64,000 bases of DNA from Asaia bogorensis (GCA_945901855.1 CAMDLT010000010.1:1-64000); one strand, 5' to 3'; counted from the stretch's first letter, positions 25,667 to 34,827 are shown. The notes: generated by a model from the sequence alone, not told the origin. Translations and numbers: made by a program.

Positions 25667-28164
25667 CAGGTACCCCGCGGTTTGGCGCGCGCCGTCGGCA
25701 ACGCCGCCAGCGGATCGTCGGGCCAGACATGTTTGGGATACTGGCCCTTCAGATCGCGTTTGACATCCTTGTAGGTGCCGCTCCAAAACCCGGCGAGGTC
25801 TTTGGTAACCTGCACGGGGCGCCGTGCGGGGCTCAGCAAGTGCAGCAAAACAGGGATTTTGCCGCCCGCCACGCGCGGCGTTTCGCGGCAGCCGAACATT
25901 TCCTGCAGACGCACGGCAAGCACCGGCGCCTCGCCCGAATAATCGAGCGCCAGACGGTTGCCGGTCGGCACTTCCCAATGCGTGGGCGCATGCGTGTCGA
26001 GTTTTTTGCGCATCGACCAATCGAGCGCGTTTTGCAGCGCCGCGAACAGATCGATCGAAGCCAAGTGGCTCGCGCGCGTCGCTTTGTCGAGCGACGGTCC
26101 GAGCCACTCGCCAAGCGACGCGCGCAACGCGGCATCGGAAAGATCAGGCCATATCTCGCCCTCGACGCGGCGCAAGAACGAAACGCGCTCGCGCAAGTTT
26201 TCGCACGCCTTCGTCCAAGGCAGGCACGCGAGCCCCATTTCGCGCACGCCGTCGAGCATGGCGGCCAGCAACTCGGCCGGGCTCGCGTCTTTCGCCGGAC
26301 GTTCGTCGAGAACGATCGCTCCCAGGCGTCGGCGCGCCACCGCCGACACGGCCTGCTCGCGCGGCTGCCACGCGACGATGCGCTCGGCGACAATACGCTC
26401 GGAAAATTGGTTTTCGATTTCGGCCTTGGTGGTCGGCAAGGCCGAAAAGATGCGTGCCTCGCGCGCCGTGCCGTCGAGATCGGCCGCAACGATCCAATCT
26501 TCGGCTGCGATCGATTCGGGTGCTGCAAATGCGGCCCCGCGCCCGTTCGCGAGCAAATAACCCGCTGCCGTGCCGCCGCGCCGTTTGCCGATTCGGTCCG
26601 GATAGGCATAGGCCAAAACAGCGCCGGCCGATGCCGAAACTGCCGCCGTATCGATGATTACGCCCAAACGTTTGCGCCACACGCGCGCAGCTTCGCGCAC
26701 GCGTGCGACTGCACCTTTGTCGAGCGAAGCGCCCGCCGGCAGGCGCGTATCGCGGTCGCGCGCAAGGATTTCGAGCCGCAACCGCAGATCGGCTTCGCGG
26801 CAGCCGCGCAAAATGTCGCGTTCTTCGACCAGCGCCGCAAGCTCTGCCGCCATTGCGCCTGCCCCATAGCGCTTGGCGGCCAGCATCATGTGGGCAAGGC
26901 GCGGATGTGCGGCAAGTTCGGCCATCGCGCGCCCGTGTGCCGTGATGCGCGCGTTTGCATCGATGGCGCCAAGTTCGACCAGCAGGCCGCGCGCTTGCCC
27001 AAACGCGGCGGCGGGCGGCGGATCGAGCAGGGCCAGCGACGCCGGATCGCCGATTCCCCACGCGGCAAGCTCGAGTGCGAGCGGCGCCAGATCCGCTTCG
27101 GCGATTTCGGGGCGGTCGAACAGTGCAAGCTGGCGATGTTCGGCTTCGCCCCACAGTCGCCAGCACATGCCCGGCGCCACGCGGCCCGCACGCCCGCGCC
27201 GCTGTTCGGCCGACGCCTGGCTTACGCGCACGGTTTCAAGCCGCGACATGCCGCTGCGCGGATCGAAACGCGGGGCACGTTTGAACCCGCAATCGACGAC
27301 GATTCCAACCCCGTCGATGGTAAGCGAAGTTTCGGCGATCGCGGTGGCAAGCACGATTTTGCGCCGCCCGGCGACCGCAGGCTGGATCGCGCGGTCCTGG
27401 GCTTCGGCCGCTAAATCGCCATAGAGCGGCAGCACGTCGATGCCAGCACCTAATCCCGCCAAACGATCTGCGACACGACGAATTTCGGCGACACCGGGCA
27501 AAAATGCCAGCACGTCGCCCGCATTACGGTCGAGAGCCCGGCTGATCGTGCGTGCCATCGCATCCGCCATGTCGCGCGGATCCGGTCGGGGCTGCCATTC
27601 CACACCAACCGGATACATCCGCCCTTCGGCACGCACGACGGGGGCGTTGCCCATGATCTTCGCGACGGCGACGCCGTCGAGCGTCGCCGACATTGCGAGC
27701 AAACGCAGATCCGGACGTAGGTTGGCTTGCGCGTCGAGCGCCAGCGCAAGTCCCATGTCGCTTTCCAAACCGCGTTCGTGGAATTCGTCGAACAGCACGG
27801 CTGCGACGTCTTCGAGCGCGGGATCGCGCTGGATGCGGCGCGCAAATATCCCGTCGGTGACGACCTCGATTTTTGTCGCAGGCCCGATCTTGCTGTCCAT
27901 ACGAACGCGATAGCCGACCGTTTCGCCCGCAGCCTCGCCCAGCGTTTGGGCCATGCGCCTGGCTGCGGCGCGCGCCGCAATGCGACGCGGCTCGAGCAGC
28001 AGTATCTTGCGCCCGCGAACCCAGTCTTCGTCGAGCAGGGCCAACGGCACGCGCGTGGTTTTGCCTGCCCCCGGCGGAGCTTCCAGCACCGCGTTCGAAC
28101 CCGCGCGCAAACGCGTGCGCAACTCGTCCAGCACGCTGTCGATGGGCAGTGCGGTCAATCCCAT
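25666..28164 (-). CDS. hrpB: ATP-dependent RNA helicase HrpB
   Basis: An 832-residue DEAH-box helicase of normal HrpB length. Motif I is APPGAGKTTRVP near the N-terminus, the Walker B region is VLFDEFHERGLESD, motif III is MSATLDG, and motif VI is within QRRGRAGRVAPG. The C-terminal part has the family GEAPVLAVRLQEMFG and ends with a conserved Pro/Trp-rich region typical of HrpB. The cellular RNA target of HrpB is poorly defined. ATG 28164 overlaps the preceding DUF3572 gene by 10 bases, pointing to an operon. Confidence 0.93.
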   Translation of the reverse strand: MGLTALPIDSVLDELRTRLRAGSNAVLEAPPGAGKTTRVPLALLDEDWVRGRKILLLEPRRIAARAAARRMAQTLGEAAGETVGYRVRMDSKIGPATKIEVVTDGIFARRIQRDPALEDVAAVLFDEFHERGLESDMGLALALDAQANLRPDLRLLAMSATLDGVAVAKIMGNAPVVRAEGRMYPVGVEWQPRPDPRDMADAMARTISRALDRNAGDVLAFLPGVAEIRRVADRLAGLGAGIDVLPLYGDLAAEAQDRAIQPAVAGRRKIVLATAIAETSLTIDGVGIVVDCGFKRAPRFDPRSGMSRLETVRVSQASAEQRRGRAGRVAPGMCWRLWGEAEHRQLALFDRPEIAEADLAPLALELAAWGIGDPASLALLDPPPAAAFGQARGLLVELGAIDANARITAHGRAMAELAAHPRLAHMMLAAKRYGAGAMAAELAALVEERDILRGCREADLRLRLEILARDRDTRLPAGASLDKGAVARVREAARVWRKRLGVIIDTAAVSASAGAVLAYAYPDRIGKRRGGTAAGYLLANGRGAAFAAPESIAAEDWIVAADLDGTAREARIFSALPTTKAEIENQFSERIVAERIVAWQPREQAVSAVARRRLGAIVLDERPAKDASPAELLAAMLDGVREMGLACLPWTKACENLRERVSFLRRVEGEIWPDLSDAALRASLGEWLGPSLDKATRASHLASIDLFAALQNALDWSMRKKLDTHAPTHWEVPTGNRLALDYSGEAPVLAVRLQEMFGCRETPRVAGGKIPVLLHLLSPARRPVQVTKDLAGFWSGTYKDVKRDLKGQYPKHVWPDDPLAALPTARAKPRGT

Positions 28165-28448
28165 ACCGGCGCACCGGGCAATTGGCGGCGCAAACGCAGC
28201 AACGCTTCGGGTTTCAGTTCGCATTCTTGGGCGAAGGCGAGCAGCAGCGCTTCGTCGTTCAACACAAAATCGACTACGCCGCCCAAAAACTCGGGCTCGG
28301 CCGCGCGTCCGCGCAGTTCGCCGACCGACAAGCCCGCCAGCGCCATGAAACGCGCGAGCCGGTCTTCGTCACCGGCAATCCAGCCAAGGGCCTGGATTGC
28401 AACGGTTTCCGCATTTTGGCGCTCGGGTTGGCGGTCGCGAATCGGCAT
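28155..28448 (-). CDS. DUF3572 family protein
   Basis: A 97-residue soluble helical protein. The sequence AETVAIQALGWIAGDEDRLARFMALAG is characteristic of DUF3572, a small family found almost only in Alphaproteobacteria, whose function is not known. It lies six bases after the methyltransferase gene and overlaps hrpB, so it belongs to the same operon. It supports the taxonomic assignment of the window. Confidence 0.85.
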   Translation of the reverse strand: MPIRDRQPERQNAETVAIQALGWIAGDEDRLARFMALAGLSVGELRGRAAEPEFLGGVVDFVLNDEALLLAFAQECELKPEALLRLRRQLPGAPVWD

Positions 28449-28454
28449 GCCTGA

Positions 28455-29300
28455 CTATAGCGCCACAAACAGCCGATAGGACGCACCGCCCGTCGCATAA
28501 AGCCGCTCGAGCGCCAAACCGCCCAGATGCGATGCAAGCACCGCGCGAACGCCGGGCACTGGCACGAGGGCGGATGCCGAACGGTTGAGAACGGTCAACG
28601 CTTCGCGTACCCACGGACGGCGCGCGACAATCCGAGCGCTCAAATCGATATCGGCGACCACACGCAACCCTGCTTGCGCAAACGCATCCTGCCAAACGGC
28701 CCGCGCCACGAAGCTTGGCACGGCCCATCCGGCCTTGAAGGTTGCCGCATCTTTGGCGTCGACCCCAACTTCTGCCACATCGTCGACAACCACCAGGCGT
28801 CCGCCCGGTACAAGCGAGCGCGCAAGGCTGGCGACACTGGCAGCAAGATCGTTCGAATGCGCCAATGCTTCGATCGCGACGGCCGCATCATAACGGCGCA
28901 GGGCCGGCAGATCGTCGTAGCTTGCGACCCTAAACTGGCATTGTGCCGCGAGGCCTTTTTTGGTCGCCATCTTGGTCGCGCGCGCGATCTGGGCATGCGA
29001 CAGGCCAATGCCCTCGCAGAGCGCCCCGTGCTGGCGCGCAAAATAAAAACTTGTCCCGCCGAGCCCGCAGCCCGAATCGAGCAGCCGCTTGCCCACCAAA
29101 TCGCCGATCTGCTCACCGATTAACCGATGCACGACGCCAGTCGGCGGTTCATTGGCGAATTCAGGCGTCAACGCACGATGGACGGTCGCCTCGGCATAAC
29201 CGCCGCCCAAGCCTAGCCAGCGCATGGCTGCGCCGTAGTGGGCCAGACGGTCGTAGTAGCGCCCGAGCGCCGGTTCGGACTGGACATTTGGACGTTCCAT
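28455..29300 (-). CDS. Class I SAM-dependent methyltransferase, small-molecule type
   Basis: A 281-residue protein with motif I LLDSGCGLGGTSFYFAR, a post-I acidic region and motif IV YDAAVAIEALAHS, then LVPGGRLVVVDDV. The N-terminal lead-in RYYDRLAHYGAAMRWLGLGGGYAEA resembles the UbiE/tocopherol-methyltransferase group that modifies quinones, lipids or other small molecules. The substrate cannot be assigned. ATG 29300 is chosen; earlier starts in the ORF track overlap the divergent DUF2842 gene. It is first in the minus-strand operon with DUF3572, hrpB and others. Confidence 0.75.
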   Translation of the reverse strand: MERPNVQSEPALGRYYDRLAHYGAAMRWLGLGGGYAEATVHRALTPEFANEPPTGVVHRLIGEQIGDLVGKRLLDSGCGLGGTSFYFARQHGALCEGIGLSHAQIARATKMATKKGLAAQCQFRVASYDDLPALRRYDAAVAIEALAHSNDLAASVASLARSLVPGGRLVVVDDVAEVGVDAKDAATFKAGWAVPSFVARAVWQDAFAQAGLRVVADIDLSARIVARRPWVREALTVLNRSASALVPVPGVRAVLASHLGGLALERLYATGGASYRLFVAL

Positions 29301-29316
29301 CGCATCTATATGACGC

Positions 29317-29514
29317 ATGCCCCGTTTGCGCTCCACCCTGGCGTTCGTCGCGATCCTGGTTTTTCTCGCATTCTATGTGTGGCTTGCCGTCACGCTGGGC
29401 GACTGGCTGCCCGCCCATTGGGCAGTCGATTTGGTCTTTTACCTGGTCGCCGGGCTCGCTTGGGTCCCGGTGGCGGGAAGCCTTCTGAAGTGGGGCGCCG
29501 AGGTCCAGAAATGA
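29317..29514 (+). CDS. DUF2842 family membrane protein
   Basis: A 65-residue protein with two transmembrane helices (TLAFVAILVFLAFYVWLAVTL and VDLVFYLVAGLAWVPVAG). Small size, the two-helix layout and the WVP motif match DUF2842, an alphaproteobacterial family of unknown function. It is divergent from the methyltransferase gene by 16 bases. Its stop overlaps the start of the next gene (ATGA), so it is first in the 29317-33446 series. Confidence 0.8.
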   Translation: MPRLRSTLAFVAILVFLAFYVWLAVTLGDWLPAHWAVDLVFYLVAGLAWVPVAGSLLKWGAEVQK

Positions 29515-30365
29515 ATATCGAGCCCGATATCCGCGCAGCACCGCGCACGCTCGATGTCGAGACGGCTTGGCAGCTCGTTCTAGCCCTGCGCGACGGCGGT
29601 GCCGCTACGGGTCGTACGGGTGCGCTTGTCATGGCAGCCGACGGCGGCTGGCAGTGCGCTGGTCCGATTTCGCCCGAGGCAAGCGCTCTGTTCGAAATCT
29701 ACGTGCCGCTGCTTGCGGCGCGTGCGCGCGCCGCAAGCACAATGGTCGTGGCTCTGCTGGGTCAAAGCCTGGACGGACGCATCGCGACGCTTTCGGGCCA
29801 TTCGCATTACGTCAATTGCGACTCGGCCCTGCTGCATCTCCATCGCATGCGCGCCCTCGCGGACGCGGTGATCGTGGGGGCAGGCACGGTCGCCCTCGAC
29901 GATCCGCTGCTGACCGTCCGGCGCTGCGCAGGGCAAACGAATTTGCGCGTCGTGGTCGATCCCGATGCGCGCGCCCCCGCCGAGCGACGCATCTTCGCAT
30001 CCGATATGCCAAAGACGATCGTCATGCGCAGCGGTTCGGCCGCGCCGTGCGGCAAGGCCGAGATCGTCGAGCTGCCGCGCAAGCCCGACGCGACGATGGA
30101 TATCGCGGCCTTGCTCGCCAATCTCTATGCGCGTGGCGTACGGCTGGCACTGGTCGAGGGCGGTGGCAAAACCGTATCGCAGTTCATGGCGGCGGGTCGC
30201 GTCGATCGTTTGCAGCTAGCGATAGCACCAATGGTGATCGGCTCCGGTCGGCCGTCGATCGACTTGCCGCCGATCGAGCGACTGGACGACGCCTTGCGCC
30301 CGCCCACACGCCGGTTTGCTCTGGGAGCCGACACTTTGTTCGAGTGCCAGCTTGGCAATGTCTGA
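29511..30365 (+). CDS. RibD C-terminal-type (dihydrofolate-reductase-like) reductase
   Basis: A 284-residue protein whose C-terminal 200 residues are a RibD_C domain. It contains LGQSLDGRIATLSG, the ADAVIVGAGTVALDDPLLTVR stretch and LVEGGGKTVSQFMAAGRVD, all typical of NADPH-dependent reductases that act on ribosylaminopyrimidines in riboflavin synthesis or on related pterin precursors. The zinc deaminase domain of RibD is absent; an 80-residue N-terminal region of unknown role replaces it. It overlaps the DUF2842 gene by four bases and the dehydrogenase gene by eight. The neighbours argue for a dedicated pathway rather than riboflavin synthesis. The ORF-track start (29238) is too early. Confidence 0.82.
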   Translation: MNIEPDIRAAPRTLDVETAWQLVLALRDGGAATGRTGALVMAADGGWQCAGPISPEASALFEIYVPLLAARARAASTMVVALLGQSLDGRIATLSGHSHYVNCDSALLHLHRMRALADAVIVGAGTVALDDPLLTVRRCAGQTNLRVVVDPDARAPAERRIFASDMPKTIVMRSGSAAPCGKAEIVELPRKPDATMDIAALLANLYARGVRLALVEGGGKTVSQFMAAGRVDRLQLAIAPMVIGSGRPSIDLPPIERLDDALRPPTRRFALGADTLFECQLGNV

Positions 30366-31320
30366 GGCCACATCGTTTTGGATCGCAAGTCCACACCGCG
30401 TGGAACTGCGCCGGACACCGCTGCCCCCCTTAGCGCCAGGCCATGTGCGCGTGCAAACGCGATATAGCGGCATCAGCCGCGGCACCGAACGGCTTGTCCA
30501 TTCGGGTGCCGTGCCGCCCAGCGAGTTTGCGCGCATGCGCGCCCCGTTCCAGGGGGGCGACCTGCCGGGGCCGGTCAAATACGGCTATTGCGCGGTCGGG
30601 CGAATCGTCGCGGGAGATGCCGCACGCTTGGGCGAACGCGTGTTCGCATTGCACCCGCACCAAGACGTGTTCGACATCCCTGGCGACGCAGCATTTGCGT
30701 TGCCCGCCGCCTTGCCCGAGCAGGCGGCACCGCTTGCCGCCCATCTCGAGACCGCGATCAATGCGTTGTGGGACCAGCCGCCACGCATCGGCGACCGTAT
30801 CGCCATCGTCGGGCTCGGTGCCGTCGGGCTGTGCCTTGCAAAGCTGATCGCCGCCATACCGGGCGTCGAGCTTTATGGCATCGACCCGTCGCCGCACGCG
30901 CGGGCACGCGCAGGCTTGGCCGACGCATGCGCTGGTCGGTGCAACTTGGTGTTCCATACATCGGGAACCGAGGCTGGGCTCGCGCGGGCGATCGAATTGG
31001 CCGGCTTCGAAGCGACCATTGTCGAGCTTTCGTGGTACGGCGCGCTTGCCCCCAAAGTGCCGCTGGGCGGCGCCTTCCATTCCCAGCGTTTGACGCTGGC
31101 AGCTTCGCAAGTCGGCACGCTTGCACAAGCTAGACGCGCGACACACACGCACAAAACGCGCTTGGAACTTGCCCTGCGACTGCTGGCCGATCCAGCCAAC
31201 CGGTTGGATTTGGGCACGGCCACGCGCTTTGAACAACTGCCCGAACGCTACTCGCAACTGCTTGACGATCCGGCCGCATCGCCGCTGCCGCTCGTGGCCT
31301 ATGGAGATTCCGATGTATAG
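30358..31320 (+). CDS. Zinc-type medium-chain dehydrogenase/reductase
   Basis: A 320-residue MDR-superfamily protein. It has the N-terminal GroES-like fold (YSGISRGTERLVHSG) and the dinucleotide-binding motif IAIVGLGAVGLCLAKLI. The SGISRGTE start of the catalytic domain resembles the alcohol dehydrogenase-like group seen in natural-product and bacteriochlorophyll-type clusters. Zinc ligands are not obvious, so it may be a zinc-free reductase. It overlaps both neighbours (8 bases on each side), suggesting tight coupling with the RibD-type reductase and the PTPS-like gene. Substrate unknown. Confidence 0.78.
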   Translation: MSEATSFWIASPHRVELRRTPLPPLAPGHVRVQTRYSGISRGTERLVHSGAVPPSEFARMRAPFQGGDLPGPVKYGYCAVGRIVAGDAARLGERVFALHPHQDVFDIPGDAAFALPAALPEQAAPLAAHLETAINALWDQPPRIGDRIAIVGLGAVGLCLAKLIAAIPGVELYGIDPSPHARARAGLADACAGRCNLVFHTSGTEAGLARAIELAGFEATIVELSWYGALAPKVPLGGAFHSQRLTLAASQVGTLAQARRATHTHKTRLELALRLLADPANRLDLGTATRFEQLPERYSQLLDDPAASPLPLVAYGDSDV

Positions 31321-31717
31321 CCTGACCGTGCAAGACCACATCATGATCGCCCACTCGTTCAAGGGCGAAATTTTCGGACCGGCACAACGCGTGCACGGCG
31401 CCACGTTCGTCGTCGAATGGGAACTGCGCCGCGTCGCCCTCGACCAATATGGCCTCATCGCCGATATCGGCCTGATGCGCCAAATCCTGCGGGCCGCCCT
31501 CGACGATCTCGACTACCGCAATCTCGACGATGTCGAACCGCTGAAGGGCGCCAACACGACGACCGAGTTTCTGGCAGGTCTGGTGTTCGAACTGCTCAAG
31601 GGCAAGATCGCGTCGGGCGGCCTTGGCACCGAGGCGGTCGGCGTATTTCCGAGCATGAAAATCACGCTGCGCGAATCGCCTGTTGCCTGGGCCGCGTACG
31701 AGGCCGCTCTCGCGTGA
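31313..31717 (+). CDS. Divergent 6-pyruvoyltetrahydropterin synthase/QueD-family protein
   Basis: A 134-residue T-fold protein of PTPS/QueD size. It keeps H14 (AHSF) and H28 (RVHG), the YGLIADIGLMRQIL and LDYRNLDD regions, a glutamate in TTTEFLA and a C-terminal MKITLRESP strand. In QueD the metal site is C-x3-HGH; here the equivalent is A24-x3-HGA30, so the catalytic cysteine and one zinc histidine are replaced by alanine. It is therefore probably not an ordinary QueD; it may act on another pterin or pyrimidine, or without zinc. ATG 31313 overlaps the previous gene by 8 bases. Confidence 0.85.
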   Translation: MYSLTVQDHIMIAHSFKGEIFGPAQRVHGATFVVEWELRRVALDQYGLIADIGLMRQILRAALDDLDYRNLDDVEPLKGANTTTEFLAGLVFELLKGKIASGGLGTEAVGVFPSMKITLRESPVAWAAYEAALA

Positions 31718-32685
31718 ATCTGCGGCTCGTCGTTCCGGGAAGAATCGACCAGGCGACCGGCGGCTATCGCTATGCCGCCGCCATGCTCGGCGAGTGGCGC
31801 CGCGCGGGCCATCGCGTCGCGCTCGAAGAAATCGCGCTGACGCCCGCGTCGGCGCGCGCGTGCCTGGGTCGCGTCGCTGAAGACGAAACCTTGCTGATCG
31901 ACGGGCTGGCGCTGCCGATCTTCGACGGTCTGGTCTTGCCCGCGCGCGTAGTCGCTTTGATCCACCATCCGCTGGGTCTGGAAACCGGCGTCGATGTACA
32001 AAAACTCGCCGACGAGACCGCGCGTCTGGCAAAGATCGCGAGGATCGTTGCGACCAGTGCAGCCACCAAACGCGATCTTGAAACCATGGGCGTTGCGCGC
32101 GGCAAGATCGCGGTCGTCGAACCCGGAACTTCGGCCGCGCGCATGCCGCTCGTGCGGCGCACATGCCCGACCATTCTGTGCGTTGCCACGCTCACGCCGC
32201 GCAAGGACCATGTTACATTGCTGCGTGCCCTTGCAAAGATTCGCGGCCTCCGCTGGCGCGCCAATTTGGTTGGCAACACGCTGCGCGATGCGGCCTGCGC
32301 CGCCCGCATTCGCGCCGAACGCGGGCGGCTCAAACTCGCCGGCCGCGTGCGTTTGGCGGGCGAGCGTACGGCGGAAGACTTGACCCAGCACTATCGCCGC
32401 GCGCATGTCTTTGCACTGGCCTCGCTGCACGAGGGCTACGGCATGGCATTTGCCGAATCCCTCGCGCATCGCTTGCCCGTGGCCGGCGTGCGCGCAGGCG
32501 CCGTGCCAAGCGTGGTGCCGTCGCGGGCGGGCATTCTTGTACGGCCGCGCGACGCGAGCGCTCTTGCAAAAGCATTGCGACGTCTGCTGGGTTTCGCCGG
32601 GAAACGTTACGCGCGCAATGCCGCAGGCCTGCGGTTTCCCGAGTGGCCGCTTCAGGCCGAACGCTTTTTGAGGATTCTGGCGTGA
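31714..32685 (+). CDS. GT4-family glycosyltransferase
   Basis: A 323-residue GT-B enzyme. The N-terminus has a glycine-rich acceptor loop (GRIDQATGGYRYAA), the C-terminal domain has ILCVATLTPRKDHVTLLRAL, and the E-x7-E donor motif is in HEGYGMAFAESLAH. It presumably transfers a sugar from a nucleotide donor with retention. The GTG start overlaps the PTPS-like stop as GTGA. Its place between a pterin-type enzyme and a methyltransferase suggests that it glycosylates the product of the upstream enzymes, an inference from order alone. Confidence 0.85.
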   Translation: MNLRLVVPGRIDQATGGYRYAAAMLGEWRRAGHRVALEEIALTPASARACLGRVAEDETLLIDGLALPIFDGLVLPARVVALIHHPLGLETGVDVQKLADETARLAKIARIVATSAATKRDLETMGVARGKIAVVEPGTSAARMPLVRRTCPTILCVATLTPRKDHVTLLRALAKIRGLRWRANLVGNTLRDAACAARIRAERGRLKLAGRVRLAGERTAEDLTQHYRRAHVFALASLHEGYGMAFAESLAHRLPVAGVRAGAVPSVVPSRAGILVRPRDASALAKALRRLLGFAGKRYARNAAGLRFPEWPLQAERFLRILA

Positions 32686-33446
32686 GCGGCTTTTCCGCCG
32701 CATGGCTCGCCTTGCGCGCCGCTGCCGATGCGGGTGCTCGCAATCGCAAGCTCGCCCGTCGTTTTGCTGCAAGCCTGCCAAAGAACGCGCTTGTTGCGGA
32801 TCTGGGGGCCGGAACTGGCGCGCTGATGCGATGGTTTGCCCCGCAAATGCCGACCGCACGCTGGCTGCTCGTCGATGGCGATGCGGCCTTGCTGGCGCAA
32901 GCGCCTTCGCGTGCGCGCAAGCAGCGCCAAAGCCTGCTGGCGCGCCTGCCGCGTGCCGATGGTTACGCGTCGAGCGCTCTGATCGACTTGGCCGGGATCG
33001 CGTGGTTACGGCGCTTGGTCGCGGTCGCACGCGGCAAACCTTTGATGATGTTTCTGGCCGTAGACGGACGGCACGTGTTCGACCCGCCGCATGCGCAGGA
33101 CGCAGCCGTGTTCTCGGCGTTTGCGCGCCACCAGCAGCGCAACAAGGGGCTGGGGTTCGCATTGGGCACGAGGGCGCCCGCAGCGCTTGCGCGCATCGCG
33201 CGCGACGCTGGCTACCGCGTGCAACTTGCCGCGAGCGACTGGCATTTGCGCGATTCCGCCATGCTCGAATCGATGATCGAAGGGCTTGCCGATGCTGCCT
33301 GCGAAGCCGATCCGTCGCTCGATCTGGTCGCGTGGAAGCGTTTGCGGCGCGCGCAGATCGTGTCGGGGAAACTCACGCTGCTGGTCGGCCACCTGGATCT
33401 GCTTGCAACTCGGCATAGATATCGCCGGACGCCGCATCGGGCGTAA
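32682..33446 (+). CDS. Class I SAM-dependent methyltransferase
   Basis: A 254-residue protein with motif I LVADLGAGTGALMRWFA, an acidic end of strand 2 (WLLVDGDAALLAQA) and an Arg-rich linker. It is coupled to the glycosyltransferase by a GTGA overlap, so it starts at GTG 32682. Its 3' end overlaps the convergent FkbM-fusion gene by 74 bases. The pathway position suggests that it methylates the glycosylated product. Substrate unknown. Confidence 0.75.
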   Translation: MSGFSAAWLALRAAADAGARNRKLARRFAASLPKNALVADLGAGTGALMRWFAPQMPTARWLLVDGDAALLAQAPSRARKQRQSLLARLPRADGYASSALIDLAGIAWLRRLVAVARGKPLMMFLAVDGRHVFDPPHAQDAAVFSAFARHQQRNKGLGFALGTRAPAALARIARDAGYRVQLAASDWHLRDSAMLESMIEGLADAACEADPSLDLVAWKRLRRAQIVSGKLTLLVGHLDLLATRHRYRRTPHRA

Positions 33447-34827
33447 GCGCGTCGAGCCATGCGCGCATGTCTTGTGCCGGGATCCAGTCGGAAAGTGCCA
33501 AGCGCTGGCTTTCGCCTGTCGACCTGTTGAACCGATATACACCCAATGCCGCCAATCGGTCGATGCAGGCGATCGCGGAATTTTTGGCAGCGGGAACGTA
33601 TTCGAACGACAACGCTTTCACCGCGTACGACAGGCCGGCGAGTACGCGTGGCTCGGCCCCTTCGACGTCGATTTTGACGAAGTCCGGCAGACCCTCGCGC
33701 GCGATCAACAGATCGAGCGTCGTCGCCTCAACCGGGATCGCGCGGTTCCACGCAACCCCGTCGAAGGATTCGGCTTGACCCACGTCGCGTCTGAATTCGT
33801 CACTGGCGGTGGCGAGCGTGGGATGCCGGTCGCTCAAATGCAGCGCGACAGTGCCGGGCTTTGCATCAAGGAGCAGCTTGTCGATGCGTACCGCCGCATC
33901 GTCGGCGAAGAAACGACGCAGCATGTCGGCGAAAACCGGCTGCGGTTCGATCGCAACGACGCGCGCGCCCAACCGCCGCCACGATGCAACCCTGTTGCCG
34001 GCATGGGCGCCAACATCGAACGCAAGTGCACCCGGCTTCACGAAGCGGGCATAGAACCGATCGAGCTGCGAAGCGCGGCCGGGTATCGCGTGGTAGATTG
34101 CAAGCGAGCGCACCAACCCCACGGCCGATACCAGAAACGGCTGCGGCGCATGGCTGTCAGCATTGCGCCACAACCAGACAAGATCGAGCGCAAAAGACCA
34201 CAGCAAAATCGCAAGCCCCGCCAACGCCACCAGTCCCCCTTCGGCAAGCGGGCTTAGTGCCGCGAGGGCTGCAACGCCTTGCAGCACGCAAACGATGCGC
34301 CGCCGCTCGCTATGCGGCAACTTGTCGGCCAGAAACGGGTAGCGCCACGCGGCCGCAATAAACAGGTAGCGCGGCAGTCCCAGCAGTACGACCCACGCAC
34401 CGGTTTCGCCGAAGCGCGCAGCAAGCAAACACACAACCAGCATAAAGGCACTGTCGATTTCCATGTCGAAGCGTGCGCCGAAGGGCGAGGTCTCGCCATC
34501 TTTGCGCGCCAGCCACCCGTCTGCACCGTCGAGCGCGAGCACGAGAGAACTGCACGCCACGACGACCCACAGCGCGTCCTGCGACAAGTCGGGCGCCAAC
34601 AACAAGCCCGTAAGAAAACAAACAAATACCCCGCGTGCAAATGTCAGCGTATTGGCGCGTCCGAAGCTTGGGAACGGATGGTCGGCCAAACCCCACCGCG
34701 CACCGAGCCATAAAATGCCCAGTGCTGGCAAACTCGCTGCCATCGCGGGGCCAAAAACAGCGGTTACGAGCAAAAGCCCGAAAAACGTGACGACAAGTAA
34801 CCGTTCGAGCGTTTTGACACGCGTCAT
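33373..34827 (-). CDS. Fusion: CDP-alcohol phosphotransferase domain plus FkbM methyltransferase domain
   Basis: A 484-residue two-domain protein. Residues about 1-225 are membrane helices with a perfect CDP-alcohol phosphatidyltransferase motif D(x)2DG(x)2AR(x)8G(x)3D(x)3D, using D100, D103, G104, A107, R108, G117, D121 and D125. These enzymes transfer a phosphoalcohol from a CDP donor. Residues about 250-470 are an FkbM-type methyltransferase, with FDVGAHAGNRVASWRRLG and IKIDVEGAEPRVLAGL-like motifs (FVKIDVEGAEPRVL). The two activities in one chain are unusual. The gene overlaps the LtaS-like gene by ATGA and the convergent methyltransferase gene by 74 bases. Confidence 0.85.
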   Translation of the reverse strand: MTRVKTLERLLVVTFFGLLLVTAVFGPAMAASLPALGILWLGARWGLADHPFPSFGRANTLTFARGVFVCFLTGLLLAPDLSQDALWVVVACSSLVLALDGADGWLARKDGETSPFGARFDMEIDSAFMLVVCLLAARFGETGAWVVLLGLPRYLFIAAAWRYPFLADKLPHSERRRIVCVLQGVAALAALSPLAEGGLVALAGLAILLWSFALDLVWLWRNADSHAPQPFLVSAVGLVRSLAIYHAIPGRASQLDRFYARFVKPGALAFDVGAHAGNRVASWRRLGARVVAIEPQPVFADMLRRFFADDAAVRIDKLLLDAKPGTVALHLSDRHPTLATASDEFRRDVGQAESFDGVAWNRAIPVEATTLDLLIAREGLPDFVKIDVEGAEPRVLAGLSYAVKALSFEYVPAAKNSAIACIDRLAALGVYRFNRSTGESQRLALSDWIPAQDMRAWLDALTPDAASGDIYAELQADPGGRPAA

